Positions 59,743-64,000 of a stretch of DNA of 64,000 nt are shown one piece after another. The translations under genes were made by a program, and so were the position numbers. Origin of the DNA: Thermobacillus xylanilyticus (GTDB lineage: Bacteria > Bacillota > Bacilli > Paenibacillales > Paenibacillaceae). The DNA is taken from NCBI RefSeq assembly GCF_907165215.1, contig NZ_CAJRAY010000038.1, positions 57,497 to 121,496 of the forward strand, given 5' to 3'. Numbering within the stretch: position 1 is the first letter of the stretch; the number at the start of each line of letters is the position of its first letter. Below the pieces are notes generated by a model. The model saw only the letters and a list, made by a program, of their open reading frames with translations, was not told the origin of the DNA and made no database searches.

Positions 59743-59848
59743 GAGAACTACTTTGCTCAATTTCAGCAAGAGTTCCATTTTTTTATTTTATCAGATCACC
59801 CCGAAACATTCAACCTCCCGTCCTTGCGGACGGGAGGTTTTGTTGTTT
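59743..59848 (+). ncRNA. Candidate small RNA driven by the consensus promoter
   Basis: The transcript would start near 59743. A first hairpin (59745-59775: GAACT/AGTTC outside, TTGCT/AGCAA inside) is followed by an A/T tract rich in T, itself terminator-like. A second, very strong hairpin (59812-59839) with T-tract ends the unit. The only frame, from 59741, runs through both hairpins without a ribosome site and is not coding. The product would be about 45 or 105 bases long. Confidence 0.5.
59812..59848 (+). terminator. Strong intrinsic terminator
   Basis: AACCTCCCGTCC and GGACGGGAGGTT form a perfect 12-bp stem with a TTGC loop, followed by TTTTGTTGTTT. The hairpin can also serve the nitroreductase gene on the minus strand, but the T-run is better on the plus strand. 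Confidence 0.85.
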
Positions 59849-59864
59849 CCGGCCTTCGTCGCAT

Positions 59865-60617
59865 TCAATCCGTCAATTCGAACCCCTGCTCCTTCAGAAA
59901 TCGGCCGATTCTGCGGGGCGGCCGGGTCAGCCTCTCCCGCATCTGCTCCGACCATCCGGCGGACTGGCGGCCGCCGCTGCGCTCCTTCAAATAAGCGGCA
60001 TGCGCGTTATCGTAGTCCGCGACCGCGTCGGCGTATGCGGATGCGTCGTACCGGTTCTCGTGCAGAACCGCTTGGACCGGCAGCCGCGGACGCATGAGCG
60101 GCGCCTGGTCCGGCCGCCCGATGCACATGCCGAAGAGCGGCGCGACGCGCGGCGGCAAGCCGAGCAATGCGGCAGTCTTCGCAATGTCGTTCCGGATGGC
60201 GCCGATGTAGCAGATGCCGAAGCCGAGCGATTCCGCGGCGACCGCCGCGTTCTGCGCGGCAAGCGCCGCATCGATCGCGGCGATCGTAAACGCTTCGGCA
60301 TTGCACGACATGTCGGACGGTTCAAGTCCCGCCGCGATCCGGAGACGCTCCATGTCGGCGCACCAGACGAGAAATTCGGGACAGGTCACCACATATTGCT
60401 GCTGACCGGCAACGGCCGCCAGTTCGGACCTCAGATTCCGATCCGTTACGCGGATGACGCTGTACGCCTGCATGTTGGACGAAGTCGAAGCCTGCTGTGC
60501 CGCCCGCAGAATTTCGCGCAGCGCCCCGGCCGGCACGGGCTCGTCCCGAAACGCGCGGATCGACCGATGGCTCATGAGCAGATCCAGCACTGCTGATTCG
60601 TACCGGGCATCATGCAT
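59865..60617 (-). CDS. NfsA/NfrA-type FMN-dependent nitroreductase
   Basis: A 250-residue oxygen-insensitive nitroreductase: LLMSHRSIRAFRDEPVP near residues 13-29 for FMN binding, QQASTSSNMQAYSVIRV near 40-57, GLPPRVAPLFGMCIG near 153 and the C-terminal basic RPPRRIGRFLKEQGF. NADPH-dependent FMN or nitro-compound reduction in the cytosol. TGAGGTG lies 7 bases before the ATG. Confidence 0.9.
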   Translation of the reverse strand: MHDARYESAVLDLLMSHRSIRAFRDEPVPAGALREILRAAQQASTSSNMQAYSVIRVTDRNLRSELAAVAGQQQYVVTCPEFLVWCADMERLRIAAGLEPSDMSCNAEAFTIAAIDAALAAQNAAVAAESLGFGICYIGAIRNDIAKTAALLGLPPRVAPLFGMCIGRPDQAPLMRPRLPVQAVLHENRYDASAYADAVADYDNAHAAYLKERSGGRQSAGWSEQMRERLTRPPRRIGRFLKEQGFELTD

Positions 60618-60679
60618 GAAAATTCACCTCATGAACCATCATATCCCATCCCGCGGTCCGGCGAAAGCGCCGCTTCGTC

Positions 60680-61054
60680 CTAGACCATGGCGCCGCCTTC
60701 CTTGGCGATACGAACCGCCTCTTCATAATCCTGCTCGTCAACGACGACTGTCAGCAGCACGTCCCGGCCGGTTACCCGGTTGTCCGGTCCGCCCGTGCTG
60801 AGGCCGCTGGCGCTGACATCGGCGGCGGCGAGAATGCCCGCGCTGCTGTTCGTAAAGTCGCTGCCGAGCACCATGAAGCCGAGACCGGGAAAATCCCCGT
60901 TGATCGGATTCATGATGTCGTGCATCCCGCCGCCCGGATACCGGTCGATTCGCCGGATCGATCTGTCGCTGATGCGCAGATGGGCCATCCGGTCCAGCGC
61001 CGCTTCCGCTTCCGACTCGCTCTTGAAATAGGCCAGCACATTTCGTTCCGCCAT
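60680..61054 (-). CDS. General stress protein 17M/YflT-domain-like small protein
   Basis: A 124-residue protein beginning MAERNVLAYFKSESEAEAAL, with a ferredoxin-like beta-alpha pattern and a Gly-rich middle (PGGGMHD), then VTGRDVLLTVVVDEQDYEEAV. It resembles YflT-domain (heat-induced stress) proteins that pair two such halves; the assignment is tentative. ATG at 61054 has AAAGGAG 9 bases upstream. It follows the coat gene after a terminator. Confidence 0.55.
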   Translation of the reverse strand: MAERNVLAYFKSESEAEAALDRMAHLRISDRSIRRIDRYPGGGMHDIMNPINGDFPGLGFMVLGSDFTNSSAGILAAADVSASGLSTGGPDNRVTGRDVLLTVVVDEQDYEEAVRIAKEGGAMV

Positions 61055-61094
61055 TGCCCGAAACTCCTTTCTGTCGGTGTCCATTCCGCCGATG

Positions 61095-61123
61095 CGCGAA
61101 AACGACCCGGCAAGCGGGTCGTT
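61095..61123 (-). terminator. Terminator after the coat protein gene
   Basis: On the minus strand AACGACCCG pairs with CGGGTCGTT around CTTGC, followed by TTCG; the stem-end T's continue as GTTTTCG. It lies 16 bases after the stop. Confidence 0.6.
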
Positions 61124-61138
61124 CTCCCACAATCGTTC

Positions 61139-61771
61139 TTATTGCAGCGTGTTCAGGATTTGCTGCGGCTGCGACTGCTGCTGTTGCCATTGCACGCCGC
61201 TCGGGCTCGTCGGCACATTCTGCGGCGTGCCGGCGGGCTGATAGATGTTCGACATCGTCTGCGTCGTCACATCTTTCATCGTCGGCACTTGGTAATAACC
61301 CTGTTCGTTCATGTATTGCCAGATTTCATACGCTTGCTCCGCGCAATTGATCGCACCCTGCTGCATGGCGCGGCGGATGTCCGGATTTGCGCATTCGAGC
61401 GCGGCGAGCATCTTCTTCGACGCGGACGCTTTGTGCAGTCCGAGCACGATGCTGGCGATGTCCCGGTCGTCGAGCTGGTCGGGCGACGTGTTCGGGCTGA
61501 CCGTGCCCGGATGGTCAAGGCCGTAGGTCGGCTGGAACGCGTTGTTGACCGCGCGGTAAGGCGCCGCATGACCCGCACCCTGGCGATGCAGCAGGTCCAC
61601 CATCGCGTTGTAGCCGGTCACGGTGAACTGCAGTTGATGATCGAGAATTTGGGCCAGGCGCTGATCCCGCACGCGCGGACGCAGCAACTGCAGCTGGTTG
61701 ATCGCATCGACCGTGCCGTTCAGCACTTCGTGAATTTCCATCACTTCGTGTGCGCCAAGATTCGCAGCCAT
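61139..61771 (-). CDS. Spore coat protein, CotF-like
   Basis: A 210-residue protein: a CotF-type helical pair (VMEIHEVLNGTVDAINQLQL, then DRDIASIVLGLHKASASKKM and CANPDIRRAMQQGAINCAEQAYEIWQYMN) and a Gln/Pro-rich tail. CotF-like proteins are late sporulation coat components or coat-associated. AAGGAGG lies 9 bases before the ATG. The gene supports endospore formation by the host. Confidence 0.85.
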   Translation of the reverse strand: MAANLGAHEVMEIHEVLNGTVDAINQLQLLRPRVRDQRLAQILDHQLQFTVTGYNAMVDLLHRQGAGHAAPYRAVNNAFQPTYGLDHPGTVSPNTSPDQLDDRDIASIVLGLHKASASKKMLAALECANPDIRRAMQQGAINCAEQAYEIWQYMNEQGYYQVPTMKDVTTQTMSNIYQPAGTPQNVPTSPSGVQWQQQQSQPQQILNTLQ

Positions 61772-61905
61772 TATGTACTGCCTCCTTGATGAATCAATTT
61801 TTGTCGCCGGTTTTGGCCGGCCAGATGTAGTATGTCCGGCCCTTTTCCGGATATGCGCGCAAAATTTCCCTCCGGGCTGAAAACGTCCGCGCGGAGATCC
61901 GCCGA

Positions 61906-62133
61906 TCAGCGCGTCATCTTCTCGATCTGCCGGCAAATCTCGTGCTGCCATTCCGTATCGTTCGTCATGGCCGCCAGGAGCGAAAGATTTTTCAGGTGGG
62001 CAAGCTGCCGGCAGTAGGAAGCGTTCAACGCCAGGCAATGCTCCAGATCCTTCTCCTCGGCTTCCGTCAGCGGACGCCGGCTCCGGATCACCCACAGCTC
62101 GGCCAGGCGCTCATGTACGGGCAGGATCGGCAT
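61906..62133 (-). CDS. Small conserved Paenibacillus-type protein
   Basis: A 75-residue, all-helical, soluble protein: PILPVHERLAELWVIRSRRP, then LTEAEEKDLEHCLALNA and LKNLSLLAAMTNDTEWQHEI. The regular pattern of hydrophobics suggests a small helical bundle; I recognise it only as a recurrent small protein in this bacterial family. GGAGGGGGACGG precedes the ATG. Confidence 0.65.
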   Translation of the reverse strand: MPILPVHERLAELWVIRSRRPLTEAEEKDLEHCLALNASYCRQLAHLKNLSLLAAMTNDTEWQHEICRQIEKMTR

Positions 62134-62196
62134 CCGTCCCCCTCCTTTCCATGTCAACATTATGGCCGTTCCCTCCTGCCGCGAAACCTGCGCACG

Positions 62197-62225
62197 AAAA
62201 AAGGACAGGCAGTCAACGCCTGTCC
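62197..62225 (-). terminator. Terminator at the end of the alpha/beta hydrolase gene
   Basis: On the minus strand GGACAGGC and GCCTGTCC form a perfect 8-bp stem around GTTGACT, followed by six T's. The hydrolase stop codon TGA (62215-62213) sits in the loop. Confidence 0.8.
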
Positions 62226-64000
62226 GGATAGAAACCGAAATCATCCATCATGAGCTTTCCGGGTCCGCCCGATATATGCAGCGTGACCGAACGGATGCCG
62301 TCTTTCGCGAGGCCCGGCCGCTCCTCCTCAAACGCATCCAGCGACACGATGAACGTCTCGAACACCGGCTCGACATCCGCTTTGAATTTCCCGTTCTCGA
62401 ACCGCCTTTCCAAAAACCGGTGGATCGTATAGGTGACGCGGGGCGGCGATTTCAGCGTGCCGAACCGCTCCAGCGGCAGCCGCGCGGACAGGCCGCTTGC
62501 CCCCTCGACCTCGATCTCGACCGAATAGGCGCCGCTTTCGGGCAATTCATGGGACAGATCCGCCAGGGAAAACGCGATCGCGGCCGCCCCCTCCTGCCCG
62601 ACCATGAGCCAGTACCGCTTGTCAAAAGAGAGCCTGTACCGCGCTTCGTCATCCCACGCCAGCACGAGACCTTTGTACCCCCTGCTCCTTCCGTCGCGGT
62701 TCAGCGCCGCCGCATGCTTCCACTCCTTCACGCCTTCCGCATCGGCCGTGACACCGATCTGGAGCGAACGGACACCCGATTGCTCGAACCGGCTGACCGC
62801 CTGGTAGCCGCCGCCTTCGTACCGGACGAAGACGACGGAACCGGAAGCATAGGACTGCCGGATGTCCGGATCGGAGAAGACGCGCCGGTACTCGCTTCGG
62901 CCGGCAAGCGTCGCTTCCATGAAAGCCGCGATGTAGCTTGCCGCCGCTTCGCGCTGCGCCTCGCCGTCCATCAGGCCGCGGGTGTTGAGCAGCATGCCGC
63001 CGGGCATGGAGAGGTCGAATCGCCCCCATGTCGTGTTGAATTGACCGTGATTCGCGCCTTCGAGGTAGATTTCCGCCTTGAACAGATCTTCCCGTCCGTC
63101 CAGCGCCGTCCGCACATATTGCTGATCGCCGTAGAAATTTTGCAGATCGGCGTCCCGGGAGCCGTGGATCGTCAAGTAGTTGACATTTCGCAGCTGCGCC
63201 TGTTTCCGGTCGACCAGCATGTCCGTCGGCGCGATGGCGGCTACCGAGACGATCCGGATCTCCTCGCCGATGCCTTCCAGCGACGGATCGTCCGCGAACC
63301 AGCGGGCATGGTCAGCCGCCATGGCCGCCGCCTGCCCGCCCCGCGAATGGCCGATCAGGCCGACCTTTCCGAGATCGACGCGGCCTTCGAACGGATTGCC
63401 CGGCGTCCGGCTCAGTTCGGCGATCTCGCGCAGATGCTGAAGGAGCAGCCAGCTTCTGAGCTTCATGTCCGGCTTCGGAATACCGCTCCAGACGGAATAG
63501 TTCAGAAAATTTTCATCCACCGACACGGCGATGAAGCCGCGGCTCGCGAGCCGTTCGCCAAGATAGCGGTAACCTTCGTCCGAGAAATCCTCCATCAGAT
63601 GGTTGCCGTGCACGATCAGCACCAGCGGAAACGGTCCGTCCCCTTCCGGCATCCACACCCGGCCGTTGAGCGGAAGCCGGTCCGTGCCGAATCCCCAGAA
63701 CCGGGAGCGGATCGGCGACCATTTCGGGTGGATGGACGCGGCGTTGACCGTCCGGGTGATGACGCCGGCTTCATCGCCATATTCGGCACGGTGCCGGTCC
63801 GTGCCGCTGCCATAGGTGAAATGCGTGAACCCGTAAGGCCCGGGTCCGGCTTCAAGATCGCGTACGGAAGCTGCGTCGTCGATCTCGACGATCCGGTCAT
63901 CCGCCGTCAGCAGAACCGGTTCGCCGGCCGGCGCCAACGGCATGCCGGCCGTGAGCACGACGGCGGCCGCGACGGCGGCGGCGGCCGCTGCCGCGGAACA
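62213..64000 (-). CDS. Large alpha/beta hydrolase, 5' end beyond the right edge
   Basis: At least 595 residues remain. The N-terminal visible part is a membrane-like Ala/Val-rich stretch (63910-64000). An alpha/beta hydrolase domain follows, with LIVHGNHLMED, nucleophile GHSRGGQAAAMAADH, and a late LEGANHGQFN with the catalytic His. The C-terminal 200 residues form a beta-rich domain ending GKLMMDDFGFYPDRR. The plan resembles secreted or membrane-tethered acetyl-esterase/cutinase-like hydrolases of Paenibacillus. The first codons are lost, so the start is not known. Confidence 0.75.
   Translation of the reverse strand, partial: CSAAAAAAAVAAAVVLTAGMPLAPAGEPVLLTADDRIVEIDDAASVRDLEAGPGPYGFTHFTYGSGTDRHRAEYGDEAGVITRTVNAASIHPKWSPIRSRFWGFGTDRLPLNGRVWMPEGDGPFPLVLIVHGNHLMEDFSDEGYRYLGERLASRGFIAVSVDENFLNYSVWSGIPKPDMKLRSWLLLQHLREIAELSRTPGNPFEGRVDLGKVGLIGHSRGGQAAAMAADHARWFADDPSLEGIGEEIRIVSVAAIAPTDMLVDRKQAQLRNVNYLTIHGSRDADLQNFYGDQQYVRTALDGREDLFKAEIYLEGANHGQFNTTWGRFDLSMPGGMLLNTRGLMDGEAQREAAASYIAAFMEATLAGRSEYRRVFSDPDIRQSYASGSVVFVRYEGGGYQAVSRFEQSGVRSLQIGVTADAEGVKEWKHAAALNRDGRSRGYKGLVLAWDDEARYRLSFDKRYWLMVGQEGAAAIAFSLADLSHELPESGAYSVEIEVEGASGLSARLPLERFGTLKSPPRVTYTIHRFLERRFENGKFKADVEPVFETFIVSLDAFEEERPGLAKDGIRSVTLHISGGPGKLMMDDFGFYPDRR

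Noticed and set aside
59741..60097. Coding frame from the consensus promoter
   Set aside because: The ATG coincides with the transcription start, there is no ribosome site, and the frame runs through two hairpins and antisense to the nitroreductase.

Overview
The window reads as chromosomal DNA of a GC-rich, endospore-forming Gram-positive bacterium of the Paenibacillaceae type (Paenibacillus/Cohnella/Thermobacillus-like). The signs are a CotF-like spore coat protein, a YtxJ-type monothiol bacilliredoxin (bacillithiol chemistry), HelD, CheX, Firmicute-style GGAGG ribosome binding sites, sigma-A promoters, and AraC/Gfo-Idh-MocA sugar genes typical of that family. I see no rRNA, tRNA, CRISPR array, insertion sequence or prophage. 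Most genes lie on the minus strand in tightly coupled operons with many ATGA/GTGA overlaps.

Layout. (1) 1-12310: a catabolic island. One block (12151 down to 5073) holds a chromate-type transporter, an Ntn (C45/AAT-like) amidohydrolase, a TrzN/AtzA-type amidohydrolase, a Rieske oxygenase alpha subunit, an alpha/beta hydrolase, a triple-RidA protein and an arylmalonate decarboxylase/maleate isomerase-like protein. After an AT-rich inverted repeat come a PucR regulator, a second TrzN-like deaminase, XdhC and a MocA-like nucleotidyltransferase (4910 down to 286), then a substrate-binding-type lipoprotein that runs off the left edge. Together they look like an undescribed route for breaking down an N-containing ring or amide. 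(2) 12311-20306: CheX behind a terminator-like leader, bacilliredoxin, a DUF420 membrane protein, phosphoesterases, a parvulin-like foldase, a class C beta-lactamase-fold hydrolase, DinB, GluQRS and a GNAT protein. (3) 20310-27238: EamA and MATE exporters, then sugar metabolism (TIM-barrel isomerase, two Gfo/Idh/MocA oxidoreductases, AraC regulator). (4) 27289-33162: a phosphoesterase, three tandem TIMP/netrin-like membrane proteins, a Lin0512 protein, a YneQ-like protein and HrpB helicase.

(5) 33218-39315: a cobalamin locus in transcription order promoter, B12 riboswitch, a 25-codon leader ORF, terminator, btuF-btuC-btuD-cobT-cobU-cobS. (6) 39326-40023: rhodanese and DUF1992. (7) 40130-53245: a MoxR/DUF58/von Willebrand A operon of large membrane proteins combined with an ABC-2 exporter. 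(8) 53379-64000: YbjQ, UppP, DUF4184, an MFS transporter, DUF1294, HelD, a gene-less transcription unit with a consensus promoter and two terminators, a nitroreductase, a stress protein, a CotF-like coat protein, a small conserved protein and a truncated alpha/beta hydrolase at the right edge.

All function calls come from reading motifs by eye. No database search was run, so family names are recognitions and substrate assignments are inferences.
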